A DNA stretch of 47,235 nucleotides from positions 1 to 47,235 of the forward strand of contig JADFKK010000016.1 of assembly GCA_022564995.1 (NCBI GenBank). Direction: 5' to 3'. Each line of letters opens with the position of its first letter. Position 1 is the first letter of the stretch. Positions 25,092-33,803 of this stretch are shown here, piece by piece. This DNA is from Planctomycetota bacterium (GTDB lineage: Bacteria; Planctomycetota; Planctomycetia; Pirellulales; JADFKK01). Under the pieces are notes generated by a model. It had not been told where the DNA came from and made no database searches. It saw only the letters and a list, made by a program, of their open reading frames with translations. The translations under genes and the position numbers were made by a program.

Positions 25092-25958
25092 ATGCGATTC
25101 CTTCTCCACCAACTCACCCTCGCCGCGCTGCTGCTGGGCAGCTTGTGCGGCTGCCATTTGTTTACGACGGCGGGCGAAGGGATGTCCCACAAGCCGATTC
25201 TGCCGCCGCTGCCCGTGGCGGCGGACGGCGTGATCTTCGAAATTTATTCGGCCCGCTTTCCTTATGGGCGCGAGGAGGAGAACGCACAGCTATGGGACGA
25301 GATCGACGAACAGGCGATCGACCGTGACGTCAGGCGGCGGTTACAGAAAAACGGCTTTCGGGCTGGTGTCGTCAGCGGGCACATTCCGCGGCAGATCGAA
25401 GAATTGCTGGGGCTTAAGGAAACGGTCGATCAGATCGGCCGGCCGACGCCGATCGAAGCGGACGGCCGACCGAAGGTGGTGCAGCATGTGATCCACGTTA
25501 GCGCACGTCGCGGCGGCGGGCAGATCAATGCGTCGGCCGTGTACGATAGCCTCGACGTGCTAACGGCCCAAGACGGCGAGGTGGGCGGACGAACCTACCT
25601 AAAGGCCCAGTGCAAGCTGATCCTCAGCGCCGTGCCGCAGGGCGACGGAAGCGTGCGGGTGCAGATCCTGCCGCAAGTTCACCACGGCCAAGCGAAGCCC
25701 GGCTTCACTAGTTTCGGCCAGGGAATCTTACGAATGACCACGTCCCGGCCCAGCCAGTCTTTCGAGGAGTTGCAGATCATCGCCTCGCTGGCCCCCGGCG
25801 ACATGCTCGTGCTCGGCTGCCTCACCGACCGCCAAGGCAGCCTCGGCCACGCCTTCTTCACCGGCCGCCCCGCCGGGCCGCTGGAGCAAAAACTGATCAT
25901 CGTCCGCGTCATCCGCAGCGTGCGAGACGATTTGTTTGCGGCTGGCGCGTCGCAGTAG
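25092..25958 (+). CDS. Lipoprotein of unknown function
   Basis: A 288-aa protein with signal MRFLLHQLTLAALLLGSLCG and lipid-accepting Cys21 (LCGC). I do not recognise a named domain. Residues about 45-110 read GVIFEIYSARFPYGREEENA and DVRRRLQKNGFRAGVVSGHI. Residues about 125-200 include VVQHVIHVSARRGGGQIN and GRTYLKAQCKLILSAVPQGD. The end is FEELQIIASLAPGDMLVLGC and LEQKLIIVRVIRSV. The alternating strands suggest an envelope adaptor or a secretin-like periplasmic module, but that is weak. I recall similar lipoproteins in other planctomycete genomes; this was not checked. The TAG stop touches the start of a palindromic repeat. Confidence 0.75.
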   Translation: MRFLLHQLTLAALLLGSLCGCHLFTTAGEGMSHKPILPPLPVAADGVIFEIYSARFPYGREEENAQLWDEIDEQAIDRDVRRRLQKNGFRAGVVSGHIPRQIEELLGLKETVDQIGRPTPIEADGRPKVVQHVIHVSARRGGGQINASAVYDSLDVLTAQDGEVGGRTYLKAQCKLILSAVPQGDGSVRVQILPQVHHGQAKPGFTSFGQGILRMTTSRPSQSFEELQIIASLAPGDMLVLGCLTDRQGSLGHAFFTGRPAGPLEQKLIIVRVIRSVRDDLFAAGASQ

Positions 25959-26024
25959 AGCCGCCGTGTCCCCACGGCGATGTTCGCGGCGCCACGTACA
26001 TCGCCCTGAGGACAGGGCGGCTCT
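25958..26024. repeat. Palindrome GAGCCGCCGTG...GGCGGCTC, copy 3
   Basis: Same architecture as 23978-24045. Its first base is the last base of the TAG stop codon of the lipoprotein gene. Confidence 0.85.
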
Positions 26025-26071
26025 GTCCCCTCATGCGGCTCTGTCCCCTCATGCGGCTCTGTCCCCTCATG
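26018..26071. repeat. Three tandem copies of an 18-bp unit
   Basis: CGGCTCTGTCCCCTCATG is repeated exactly three times (26018-26035, 26036-26053, 26054-26071). The first copy overlaps the right arm of the preceding palindrome, so it appears to have grown from that arm. Confidence 0.95.
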
Positions 26072-26097
26072 AATCTGCGCGGTACGTTCCGCTCCCG

Positions 26098-26126
26098 CTG
26101 ACAACAGCATCCTCGTGCGGTATAAA
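26098..26126 (+). promoter_or_regulatory. Predicted promoter of the aldolase gene
   Basis: CTGACA (26098-26103), a 17-base spacer and TATAAA (26121-26126). One of the best matches in the window. The leader would be about 45 bases and contains CCAGGAGT before ATG 26178. Confidence 0.55.
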
Positions 26127-26177
26127 AGGGACGTTTACGCCAACTACCTCAACGCAGCCATACCAGGAGTTTTCATC

Positions 26178-27227
26178 ATGGCACTTGTTCCAATGCGGAT
26201 TTTGCTCGATCACGCGGCCGAGAACGGCTACGGTCTGGCCGCCTTTAACGTCAATAACATGGAGCAAATTCAGGCCATTATGGAGGCGGCCGAAGAGACC
26301 TCTTCGCCGGTCATCGTGCAGGCCTCGCGCGGGGCGCGGAACTATTCGCAGGATAATTACCTGCGGCACTTAATGCTGGCCGCGGCCGAGCTGTACCCAC
26401 ACATCCCGATCGCCATGCACCAGGACCACGGTAACAGCCCGGCCACCTGCCAAAGCGCGATCGACCAAGGCTTTACGTCGGTGATGATGGACGGCTCGCT
26501 GGAAGACGACGGCAAGACGCCGGCCGATTTCGATTACAACGTCCGCGTCACCCGCGAAGTCGTGCAGTCCGCTCACAGACAGGGCGTTTCGGTCGAGGGC
26601 GAATTGGGCTGCCTCGGCTCGCTGGAAACGGGCGAGGGCGACAAAGAAGACGGGCACGGGGCCGAGGGCAAGCTGTCGATGGACCAATTGCTCACCGACC
26701 CGGAAGAGGCCGAGCAATTCGTCAACGAGACCGGCGTCGACGCCTTGGCGGTGGCCATCGGCACCAGTCATGGCGCGTACAAATTCACTCGCAAGCCCGA
26801 CGGCGAGGTGCTGGCGATGGATCGGATCGACGAGATCCACCGCCGGCTGCCGAATTGCCATCTGGTGATGCACGGCAGCTCGTCGGTGCCGCAGGAATTG
26901 CAAGACATCATCAACGCCTACGGCGGCTCGATCCGCCAGACCTGGGGCGTGCCGGTCGAAGAAATTCAGCGCGGCATCAGGTCGGGCGTGCGGAAGATCA
27001 ACGTCGACACCGACAACCGGCTGGCCATCACCGGCGCCATCCGCAAGGTGCTCGCCGAGAGCCCGGAAAAATTCGATCCCCGCGACTATCTCAAGCCGGC
27101 CCGCACCGCCATGAAAGAAGTTTGCGTCGCCCGCATGGTCTCCTTCGGCCAAGCCGGCAACGCCGAGAAGATCAAGACCGTGTCGCTGGGCGACATGGCG
27201 AATCGTTACACGGCGACGACCGTTTAG
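26178..27227 (+). CDS. fba: Class II fructose-1,6-bisphosphate aldolase
   Basis: A 349-aa zinc aldolase that interconverts fructose-1,6-bisphosphate with dihydroxyacetone phosphate and glyceraldehyde-3-phosphate in glycolysis and gluconeogenesis. The start at 26178 ([20 protein letters not shown]) has AGGAG upstream; the longer frame from 26115 overlaps the promoter. [11 protein letters not shown] holds the catalytic Asp83 and zinc ligand His84. [10 protein letters not shown] and the insertion with [10 protein letters not shown] mark the CbbA-like class II type; [13 protein letters not shown] and [11 protein letters not shown] give further zinc-site histidines; [20 protein letters not shown] binds phosphate. 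Length and motifs are complete. It is a single gene under its own promoter. Confidence 0.96.
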   Translation: MALVPMRILLDHAAENGYGLAAFNVNNMEQIQAIMEAAEETSSPVIVQASRGARNYSQDNYLRHLMLAAAELYPHIPIAMHQDHGNSPATCQSAIDQGFTSVMMDGSLEDDGKTPADFDYNVRVTREVVQSAHRQGVSVEGELGCLGSLETGEGDKEDGHGAEGKLSMDQLLTDPEEAEQFVNETGVDALAVAIGTSHGAYKFTRKPDGEVLAMDRIDEIHRRLPNCHLVMHGSSSVPQELQDIINAYGGSIRQTWGVPVEEIQRGIRSGVRKINVDTDNRLAITGAIRKVLAESPEKFDPRDYLKPARTAMKEVCVARMVSFGQAGNAEKIKTVSLGDMANRYTATTV

Positions 27228-27284
27228 CGGGGAGAGGAGTTAAGGGCGAGGAGTCGGGAGCTAGGGAAAAGCCGCCGGCGCCAA

Positions 27285-28562
27285 TTACGACCCCTTCACG
27301 CAGAACAGGTGCTTTTCGCCGCGCAGTAGCAGCCGGCCGGCGACCGGAACGGGCGAGGCGATGATCTGCTCGTGCATGGGGTTTTCTGAAAGCACTTTGA
27401 ACTTGCCGCGCAATTCGGCGACGAACACCACGCCGTCTTCGCGGGCGGCGTACAGCTTGCCGGCGGCGATGGTCGGCGAGGCGTAATACTTGAGGCCGCT
27501 CTTTGGCAGCGCGTCGGTCCAGAGCGTCTTGCCGGTCGCCAGATCGAAGCAGCTTACGGCGCCCCGGTCGCCGAGCAGATAGAGCTTGCCGTCGTAGGCC
27601 GCGGGCGTCGGCACAAACGCACCGATTCTGTCGTTCTTCCACTTGAGAGTCCACAGCCGGTGTGTCTTGGTCACGTCGCCCGAACCGCCGAGCTTGACCG
27701 CCGCCAATCGTTTACCGCGACCATACGGGACGATGGCCACGTCGGACGTGACCAGCGCCGAGGCCACCGTGACCCACATCGGGGTGCGCTGCGGATTGAA
27801 TCCGCCGCATTCCCAGAGCAGCTTGCCGTCGGTCGCGCGATGACAAGTAACGTGCTCGGCGCCCCAGGTGACGATCCGCTGCTCGCCGTTGTGGTCGATG
27901 ACGGTCGGCGTGGCGTAGCTGTGGTCGCCCTCTTGGGGGCATTTGTATTTTCGCTTCGTCTTCCAGATCAGCTTGCCGGTCGGCTTGTCGTAAGCGGCCA
28001 GAAACGAATCGCCCTCGTGCATCATGGTCATCACGACGTATTTGTCGGTCATCACGGGCGAGGTGCCGTGGTCCCAGTAAAGCGTGTCCTTGCCGTATTT
28101 CTCAATCAGGTTGGTTTGCCACAGCTTCTTGCCGGCCATGTCGAGCCCGGCCAGCAGGCCGCTCTTGTAATAGACAAAGATGAACTCACCGTCGGTCGCC
28201 GGCGAAGGATTCGAGCCGGAGCCGTTTTTGTGCTTGCCGCGGCGCTGTTTGCCGTAGGTCGTCTGCCAGAGCTGCTTGCCCTGCATGTCGTAGCTGGTAA
28301 TGCCGTCAGCGCCCTCAATCGCCGAGGTAATCAGAATCTGCCCATCCCAAACGATCGGCGTCGAACAGCCGCGCCCGGGGAGTTCGACCTTCCAGGCCAA
28401 ATTCTCATCCGCCGTCCATTTCGTCGGATAAGCACCCGTCGAGATACTGCCGATTGCCTCCGGCCCCCGCCAGCGCGGCCAGTTGGCGGCGAGTTTCTCG
28501 GCGGCGAGTGTGGTGGAACAAAGTAAAGTCAAACAACAGAGCGCGTAGAGCAGCTTTTGCAT
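27285..28562 (-). CDS. Secreted PQQ-binding-like beta-propeller protein
   Basis: A 425-aa exported protein. The start at 28562 follows AAAGGA and opens a signal peptide (MQKLLYALCCLTLLCSTTLA, cleaved before AEK). The mature part starts NWPRWRGPEAIGSISTGAYP, typical of planctomycete 'outer membrane protein assembly factor BamB-like/PQQ-like' proteins. About seven blades are visible with W/G docking patterns: GKQLWQTTYGKQ, GKKLWQTNLIEKYG, GKLIWKTKRKYK, GKLLWECGGFNP, GKTLWTDALPKS. A PQQ cofactor need not be bound: these repeats are often purely structural, and no Cys-Cys pair or dehydrogenase site was found. The role may be substrate binding or scaffolding. Confidence 0.87.
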   Translation of the reverse strand: MQKLLYALCCLTLLCSTTLAAEKLAANWPRWRGPEAIGSISTGAYPTKWTADENLAWKVELPGRGCSTPIVWDGQILITSAIEGADGITSYDMQGKQLWQTTYGKQRRGKHKNGSGSNPSPATDGEFIFVYYKSGLLAGLDMAGKKLWQTNLIEKYGKDTLYWDHGTSPVMTDKYVVMTMMHEGDSFLAAYDKPTGKLIWKTKRKYKCPQEGDHSYATPTVIDHNGEQRIVTWGAEHVTCHRATDGKLLWECGGFNPQRTPMWVTVASALVTSDVAIVPYGRGKRLAAVKLGGSGDVTKTHRLWTLKWKNDRIGAFVPTPAAYDGKLYLLGDRGAVSCFDLATGKTLWTDALPKSGLKYYASPTIAAGKLYAAREDGVVFVAELRGKFKVLSENPMHEQIIASPVPVAGRLLLRGEKHLFCVKGS

Positions 28563-28916
28563 CGGTGGATCCTTTGCGTTGGCGGGTATTGAGGCGAGCT
28601 GGCGGCGGTTGGGCGGCTGTGTGTTTTCAAGCAAACCGCGCCCAAATATCTTACCTTAATTCGCACGACCAGGGAAAGCGTTGCCCGATTCCGGTATTCG
28701 ACGCTGCTGAACGCAAATACACTGAACACGGCACATTGTTGGTTTAACGGCAAGTTGCGTGGTGTAAACTTTGCGCTACCGTTCAGACCCTCATGGAAGT
28801 CAAGGTCGCCGCTTTCGCCCTTACTCATGCCGGCAGCAGCGGTTACGCCGCGCTTCACATTTTCTCGCTTGGCTCGTGGCATTTGTCGTGTAGAATAGAC
28901 ATAGGAGACCGAGGGC
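28563..28916. other. Gene-free stretch between divergent genes
   Basis: About 350 bases between the starts of the propeller and TPR genes. The only signal recognised is the promoter at 28869-28896. Open frames crossing it have no ribosome binding site or recognisable protein. No palindromic repeat was seen, unlike most other gaps in the window. Confidence 0.5.
28869..28896 (+). promoter_or_regulatory. Predicted promoter of the TPR gene
   Basis: TTGGCT (28869-28874), a 16-base spacer and TAGAAT (28891-28896). The leader would be about 14 bases and includes GAGGG just before ATG 28917. Confidence 0.4.
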
Positions 28917-29501
28917 ATGCTTGCTCAAGGATCGCCCGCAAGGCTTCATCGGAGCGACCGTCTCGTGACCTTTTATCAACGCACACAAAACGAGCAGATC
29001 CTCCAGCAGGCCGAGGGCTATCTGGAACTGGAAATGCCGGAGCACGCGTTGGCTGCGCTCGACCGGCTTTCCGATCGAGCCTCGATCGAGGCGGGCGAGT
29101 CATCGCTGGCGTCACACGCCTGGTATCTGCGCGGCGAGGCGCTGCGCTCCATGGAATGCTACGAAGAGGCCCTGGGGCCGCTGGAAAAGGCCGCTCGCTT
29201 CGCTCCCAAAGATACCCACGTCCATCTGGCCCGGGCCTGGTGTTACAAACGGACGGGACAGCTTCAGCGGGCCATCGACTCGCTAGAACACGCGCTGCAA
29301 AACGACCCCGAAGACGCGTTGGTCGTTTTCAACCTCTCCTGCTACTGGAGCCTCGCAGGCCAAAAGGGGCTGGCACTTTCGTTTCTTGCCCGAGCGCTCG
29401 AGCTCGACTCCAGCTATCGCGATTTGATCGACGACGAACATGACTTCGATCCCATCCGCTCCGACCCCGGCTTTCAATCGCTAACGACCGTGATTGTCTA
29501 G
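28917..29501 (+). CDS. TPR-repeat protein
   Basis: A 194-aa cytoplasmic protein without signal peptide; GAGGG precedes the ATG. Four or so tetratricopeptide units are visible from about residue 28: LQQAEGYLELEMPEHALAAL, then SHAWYLRGEALRSMECYEEA, THVHLARAWCYKRTGQLQRA and ALVVFNLSCYWSLAGQKGLA. They show the Trp/Leu-Gly-Tyr-Ala-Pro spacing typical of TPR helices. The C-terminal YRDLIDDEHDFDPIRSDPGF is a recurring end in such proteins ('D.DF..ir.dp.F'). TPR units mediate protein-protein contact; the partner is unknown. The neighbours are unrelated, so context gives no help. Confidence 0.85.
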   Translation: MLAQGSPARLHRSDRLVTFYQRTQNEQILQQAEGYLELEMPEHALAALDRLSDRASIEAGESSLASHAWYLRGEALRSMECYEEALGPLEKAARFAPKDTHVHLARAWCYKRTGQLQRAIDSLEHALQNDPEDALVVFNLSCYWSLAGQKGLALSFLARALELDSSYRDLIDDEHDFDPIRSDPGFQSLTTVIV

Positions 29502-29669
29502 CTTCCTTCCTAGATACGCCAGATTTCCCAACTAACTGCGCAGTCCAGGCCGCGGCATCCAATTGCTCTAGGGCCGCGCTGGGACTTTCGCTAATCTACG
29601 CCGCTCGCGGCTTGGTCCGCGCCGTCTACGCTCGCTCGCCGACAAACCATCGTGCCCATGGAGGGGCCC

Positions 29670-30701
29670 ATGTCAAAAAATTTTGTTGCGTTGTTGCTCG
29701 TCGCGTTGCTCGGGGGCGGCGGGTTTCTGTTTTTCAAGAATTACGAAGTCGTCGGGCTCGAACATATCTCGGTTCGCCCCCGCGAGGCGTCTGCCGCAGA
29801 TGCCAACCCCGACACCGATTCTTCGACCGGCGATTCCAACTCCTCGTCGAATCTCCCGCTTCCGCCGGCCCACAAGGGCGAGACGATCCGCATCGCCTCG
29901 TTCAACATTCAGGTCTTCGGCCAGAGCAAGCTGAACAAGCCGACGGTGATGCAGGATCTAGCCAAGGTCGTGCGGCAGTTCGACGTGGTGGCGATTCAGG
30001 AGATTCGCTCCAAGCAGCCGGTGCTGCCGCGGTTCATCGAAATCATTAACTCGACCGGTCAGCATAATTATGGCTATGTGATCGGCGAGCGGCTCGGTCG
30101 CACGTCGAGCAAAGAACAATACGCCTTCGTCTACGATCGCGCGACCATTGAAGTCGACGAGGCGAGCATGTATACGGTGCCCGGGCTGAAGAAACAATTG
30201 CACCGCCCGCCGTTTGTGGCATTGTTTCGTGCTCGTGGCCCGCCTGCGGAAGAGGCCTTTACATTTCAGCTGATTAACATTCACACCGACCCCGACGATA
30301 CGAAGATTGAATTGAACGCCCTGGACGATGCCTATCGATACGTTCGCGATCATGCTCCGGACGAAGATGACGTGATCCTGCTGGGCGATTTGAACGTCGA
30401 CGAGCGGCATCTTGGGCAAGTTGCCGAATTACCCTACATCAAGTGGATCGTCACCGGCGAGACGAAAACCAACACCCGGCTGAACAAGCAGTACGACAAT
30501 ATCGTTTACAACCAGCGGGCGACGATCGAGTTCACCGGCCGCAGCGGCGTCTTCAATCTGATGTCCGAGCTGGGACGCAGCAGCGCCGAGGCTCTGAAAA
30601 TCTCCGACCACATGCCGGTCTGGGCCGAATTCAGCGTTTACGAAAACGGCCGAGCCGGTCGAGTGGCCACGCGGCGCGAAGCGGCGGAGACGACAAAGTA
30701 G
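29670..30701 (+). CDS. Membrane-anchored endonuclease/exonuclease/phosphatase family protein
   Basis: A 343-aa protein. The ATG at 29670 is chosen because GGAGG lies just before it, over GTG/ATG codons at 29652 and 29658. Residues 5-24 (FVALLLVALLGGGGFLFF) form an uncleaved or cleaved signal-anchor. A Ser/Asp-rich linker (about 40-60) leads to the DNase I-like fold: IRIASFNIQVFGQSKLNKP, VVAIQEIRSKQPVLP (Glu of the metal site), QLINIHTDPDD, VILLGDLNVDERHLG and KISDHMPVWAEF (catalytic Asp-His). All signature residues are present. The substrate may be extracellular DNA or a phosphoester; the export signal favours nutrient scavenging. It stands alone. Confidence 0.87.
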   Translation: MSKNFVALLLVALLGGGGFLFFKNYEVVGLEHISVRPREASAADANPDTDSSTGDSNSSSNLPLPPAHKGETIRIASFNIQVFGQSKLNKPTVMQDLAKVVRQFDVVAIQEIRSKQPVLPRFIEIINSTGQHNYGYVIGERLGRTSSKEQYAFVYDRATIEVDEASMYTVPGLKKQLHRPPFVALFRARGPPAEEAFTFQLINIHTDPDDTKIELNALDDAYRYVRDHAPDEDDVILLGDLNVDERHLGQVAELPYIKWIVTGETKTNTRLNKQYDNIVYNQRATIEFTGRSGVFNLMSELGRSSAEALKISDHMPVWAEFSVYENGRAGRVATRREAAETTK

Positions 30702-30703
30702 GC

Positions 30704-30754
30704 CGTGGCACAGGCGTCTCGCCTGTGTTTCACCGGCGGGACGCCGGTGCCACG
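30704..30754. repeat. Double hairpin CGTGGCACAGGCG...CGCCGGTGCCACG
   Basis: Outer arms CGTGGCA(C) and GTGCCACG pair, with two small inner hairpins (ACAGGCG-TCT-CGCCTGT and ACCGGCG-GG-ACGCCGGT). It begins two bases after the TAG stop codon of the EEP-family gene. Confidence 0.8.
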
Positions 30755-30767
30755 GGACGCTTCTTTC

Positions 30768-31256
30768 CTATTCGCCGCCTTGGCTCTCATGTAGCTTCGC
30801 GTGCTGTTCTTCGTCGGTCGGCCGATTGTCGTGGCCGCGCTGTTCGGTCAGTTCGACGTGGTCGAGGAACTTCACGTTAGCGCATTCGTCAACTTCACCG
30901 ACTTGGCAGGCGTCGGGATCGGGAATGAAGAACCTTACCGGCCCGCCGTCGCTCGCCGGCAGCGGCTGCTCGCCGAGTCGATAGACGAAATACCCTTGTC
31001 CACGCACCGCCTCCAACGGCACGCTGGCGTGAAAATCATCGGCCGAGGCGTGCAGTGTAATGAACTTCGCCGACGGCCGGACGCCCACCAAAAGCAACAA
31101 TCCCTCGAGCGACACCGCCACGCCCCTGCGACTCGGGCTCAGCGTGCCTGCATCGGCCACCTGATATGCCGCGTCAATCGCCGACAGGTCCGCTAGCGAC
31201 AGTTCCGCCGGCTGATCCACTTCTCCATCGACGCGCAGTAGGATGTCGTCAGTCAT
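30768..31256 (-). CDS. Stand-alone sulfite-oxidase-type molybdopterin domain protein
   Basis: A 162-aa protein read from ATG 31256 (MTDDILLRVDGEVDQPAELS). An upstream ATG at 31319 would run through a palindromic repeat. The pattern LRVDGEVDQPAELSLADLSA, GVAVSLEGLLLLVGVRPSAK, FITLHASADDFHASVPLEAV, GYFVYRLGEQPLPASDGGPV and NVKFLDHVELTEQ is the Oxidored_molyb (sulfite oxidase/YedY-type) core. The cysteine that binds molybdenum, expected shortly before the GVAVSLEGLL segment, is missing: that stretch reads DAGTLSPSRRG. There is no signal peptide. It may be an inactive relative or bind something else. The start has no strong ribosome site. Confidence 0.7.
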   Translation of the reverse strand: MTDDILLRVDGEVDQPAELSLADLSAIDAAYQVADAGTLSPSRRGVAVSLEGLLLLVGVRPSAKFITLHASADDFHASVPLEAVRGQGYFVYRLGEQPLPASDGGPVRFFIPDPDACQVGEVDECANVKFLDHVELTEQRGHDNRPTDEEQHAKLHESQGGE

Positions 31257-31287
31257 TGTTTCACTCGGTTTGGTTAGTTGGACATCC

Positions 31288-31357
31288 CGTAGGGTGCATC
31301 CCGATGCACCGAATGTCAATGGATGGCCCGAGACGGTGCATCAGGATGCACCCTACG
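31288..31357. repeat. Palindrome with CGTAGGGTGCATCC arms
   Basis: Arms 31288-31310 and 31335-31357 (CGTAGGGTGCATC, GATGCACC and complement) pair nearly completely around a 24-base loop. The TAG of the right arm, read on the minus strand, is the stop codon of the beta-lactamase-like gene (31353-31355). Confidence 0.85.
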
Positions 31358-32612
31358 CCGCCGTGCGTCTTTCCGGCGCTTTCGTTTGCTCGGCCGCCGT
31401 GATCTGTTCGATACAGCGGTAACACGCATCGCGCAGCGCCTTCTCTCGCGGGTCGTCGAACAGGTAGAAGCCCATCTTGTTGCTGACGTAGGCGAAGCCG
31501 AGTTGCTGACGCGGGTCGGCGAAACCGAACGAGCCGCCGGCGCCGGGGCAGCCCAGCGAGCAACTCGCGGTGCCGAAGGAAAAAAATCGGCTGGGGCGAA
31601 CGAAGCCAAATGAGTAGGCGCTTTCAATCTTCAAGATTGCGTCGTGTGACCCGGCGGTCGGGGCCGTCGCCGGAGCGGTCAGCTCGGACATCGTTTCGGC
31701 CGTAAGCCCCAGTTTTTTCCCGCCCGTGGCCAAATCGCCATAGGCTTTGGCGATCGCCCGAGCCTGGCCAATGCCGTTGGCCGAGGGAATTTCCAGCCGG
31801 CGATACACGGGCCCGCCCAACTCGCTGGCGCGGCGGAACTTGGGATTGCGGGCGCTGCGGGCGACCAGCGACCGCGGCGACATGGCGGTCAATACCATCC
31901 GCGCCGGCAATTTGTTCAGATTCAGCAACATCCGCAGCGGATGAAATCCCTTGATCGTAGCGATTCGCTGCTCGTCGACGTGGTCGGGCAGGCCGATGTA
32001 AAACTCGATGTCGAGCGGCTCGGCGATCTCCTCTTGAAAAAACCGACCCAGGCTGCGGCCTTGCGGGTCGACACGGCGGATCAATTCGTTCTGATACCAA
32101 CCGAGTGTGAGCGTGTGATAACCGTGCCTCGTGCCGGGCTGCCAGACGGGCGATTGGCGGGCGATGATCTCGGCGAGTCGATCCAGGTCGGCCAACTTCG
32201 TGCTGCAGAGCCGTTCGTCGATAACCGGCAGGCCGGCCTGATGCGCCAGCAGCTCTCGCACGGTGATCTGCGCCTTGCCGCCTTGGGCGAATTGCGGCCA
32301 GTACTTGGCCACCGGATCGTCAAGCTGAAACAGTCTACGAGAATGAGCGACGGCCATGACCATCGCGGCGATGCCCTTGGTGGTGGAGAAGACGAGTACC
32401 AGGGTGTCTTCGTTCCACGGCGCGCGGGTTTTGAGATCGCGATAACCGCCCCACAGGTCGACCACTTTTCGTCCGCGATAATAGACGGCACAAGCGGCGC
32501 CAAGATCGCCCCGTTCGGCGAAGTTTTTGACGAATTCGCGTCGCAACTCGCTGAACTCCGGCAGCGTGGTTCCGCCGATGGGCGGGAAATCGGACAAGGC
32601 CAGCCGCGACAT
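31353..32612 (-). CDS. Beta-lactamase-fold serine hydrolase/esterase
   Basis: A 419-aa protein of the class C beta-lactamase/EstB group. The nucleophile motif S-x-x-K is Ser76-Lys79 (LVFSTTKGIAAMVM). The second motif is a Tyr in HGYHTLTLGWYQNEL. The N-terminal EFVKNFAERGDLGAACAVYY and YRDLKTRAPWNEDTLVLVFS, and DPVAKYWPQFAQGGKAQITV, then LLAHQAGLPV are typical of EstB-like carboxylesterases. The C-terminal region has GCPGAGGSFGFADPRQQLGF and FAYVSNKM, the usual H/KxG-like end of the fold. No signal peptide is seen, which favours an esterase over a secreted lactamase. The stop codon lies in a repeat arm. Confidence 0.87.
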   Translation of the reverse strand: MSRLALSDFPPIGGTTLPEFSELRREFVKNFAERGDLGAACAVYYRGRKVVDLWGGYRDLKTRAPWNEDTLVLVFSTTKGIAAMVMAVAHSRRLFQLDDPVAKYWPQFAQGGKAQITVRELLAHQAGLPVIDERLCSTKLADLDRLAEIIARQSPVWQPGTRHGYHTLTLGWYQNELIRRVDPQGRSLGRFFQEEIAEPLDIEFYIGLPDHVDEQRIATIKGFHPLRMLLNLNKLPARMVLTAMSPRSLVARSARNPKFRRASELGGPVYRRLEIPSANGIGQARAIAKAYGDLATGGKKLGLTAETMSELTAPATAPTAGSHDAILKIESAYSFGFVRPSRFFSFGTASCSLGCPGAGGSFGFADPRQQLGFAYVSNKMGFYLFDDPREKALRDACYRCIEQITAAEQTKAPERRTAA

Positions 32613-32974
32613 AGTGTGCTCCAGATCGCAGAATCTCGTAACGGACGCCAGAAAAGCGACGAGTCATGCTGCGCGCCGCGGTCACAAGATTTGAAGGGGC
32701 CGCATTATGTGGACGAAGGTGGGCGGCGTACATAGCGATTTCATCAGAAAACACGATAATGCGGCCGGGCGACGCGGTTGGTGGCGCCTTGACCGCTGCT
32801 TGGCACCATCGGCGGATTCTTCTGCGAATGACCGCAACCCATCAAGGTGTCTTGTTACGAAGGGGCCGGTCTTGCCGGTTTTTGTCGGCCGAAATCGTCG
32901 TTTTTGCGGCTGTGGCAAGCTACAATCGAGTTGACGCCCAGCCGTAAGTGATTACGCTGAGAGGTATGATTCCC
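32613..32974. other. Gap between divergent genes
   Basis: About 360 bases. A TACAAT at 32921-32926 could be a -10 box for the hydrolase at 32975, with only a weak -35 (TCGTTT, 32898-32903, spacer 17). The open frames here (for example 32666-32947) lack ribosome sites. No palindromic repeat was seen. Confidence 0.4.
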
Positions 32975-33778
32975 ATGTTAAAAAACCGGCAACGTGCAAC
33001 CCGCAGCAGGTCCGTGCCTTACGAAGAGATGGGCCAGGGCGATCAGACCGTGCTGTTTTTGCACGGACTTTTCAGCAGTCCCGAACATTGGCGCCCGATC
33101 ATGGAGGATTTGGCCGATCAATATCGGGTCGTGGCGCCGCAGCTTCCCATCGATTCTCAGCCCGGCCGCCGGCAAACCGGCATCCAATCAATCTCTGATT
33201 TGACTGACTTCGTCGAGGAATTCTTCCAGCAGCTTGACCTGCGGCAGGTCGTCTTGTGCGGCAATTCGCTCGGCGGGTTGGTGGCTATCGACTTTTGCCT
33301 GCGTCACCCGGAAAAAGCCGAAGCGCTCGTGCTGGCAGGCAGCGCCGGGCTGGACGAATATTCTCTGGGCGGCAGCAAGCGTCCGGTCGCCACGCGAGAG
33401 TATGTACATGAACGCACCTCGGAAGTTCTCTACAACCAGGAGATCGTCACCGACGAGTTGGTCGACGGCATCCACCGGGACTTCTCGGACAGAGACTACG
33501 TCCGCTTTGTGCTGCGTGTCGCTCGGGCCACCCGCAACCGCAATGTCAAGAACGAGCTGAGCAGGTTGAAGCTTCCGACGCTGATCATCTGGGGTCACAA
33601 CGATCAGATTACGCCCCCGGTGGTCGCGGACGAGTTTCACCGCGGCATCGAAAACTCGCAATTGTTCTTCCTCGACAAATGCGGCCACGCGCCGAACATG
33701 GAACATCCGCAGCAGTTCAGCCGGCTTCTGCAAGAGTTCATGATGGGCACGGTGCGTGCTGATGAAAAAAGGGGATAA
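32975..33778 (+). CDS. Alpha/beta hydrolase
   Basis: A 267-aa hydrolase. GAGAGG about 10 bases upstream selects the ATG at 32975 (MLKNRQRATRSRSVPYEEMG) over starts at 32948 and 32966. The oxyanion motif is LFLHGLFSS (residues 28-34). The nucleophile elbow is CGNSLGG with Ser98, and the other triad residues are Asp210 (WGHNDQITPP) and His238 (CGHAPNMEHPQQF). All are present, and this arrangement resembles the MhpC/DmpD branch. No signal peptide, so cytoplasmic or peripheral. The substrate is unknown. It lies 126 bases before the MMPL transporter on the same strand. Its TAA stop falls in AAAAAAGGGGATAAGTCC, which resembles the foot of the hairpin repeats at 2356 and 4491. Confidence 0.88.
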   Translation: MLKNRQRATRSRSVPYEEMGQGDQTVLFLHGLFSSPEHWRPIMEDLADQYRVVAPQLPIDSQPGRRQTGIQSISDLTDFVEEFFQQLDLRQVVLCGNSLGGLVAIDFCLRHPEKAEALVLAGSAGLDEYSLGGSKRPVATREYVHERTSEVLYNQEIVTDELVDGIHRDFSDRDYVRFVLRVARATRNRNVKNELSRLKLPTLIIWGHNDQITPPVVADEFHRGIENSQLFFLDKCGHAPNMEHPQQFSRLLQEFMMGTVRADEKRG

Positions 33779-33803
33779 GTCCAATTTTCTGCGTCAGGCG
33801 TAG

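Noticed and set aside
28454..28747. 97-codon plus-strand frame across the start of the propeller gene
   Set aside because: Overlaps the signal peptide region antisense and lacks a ribosome site.
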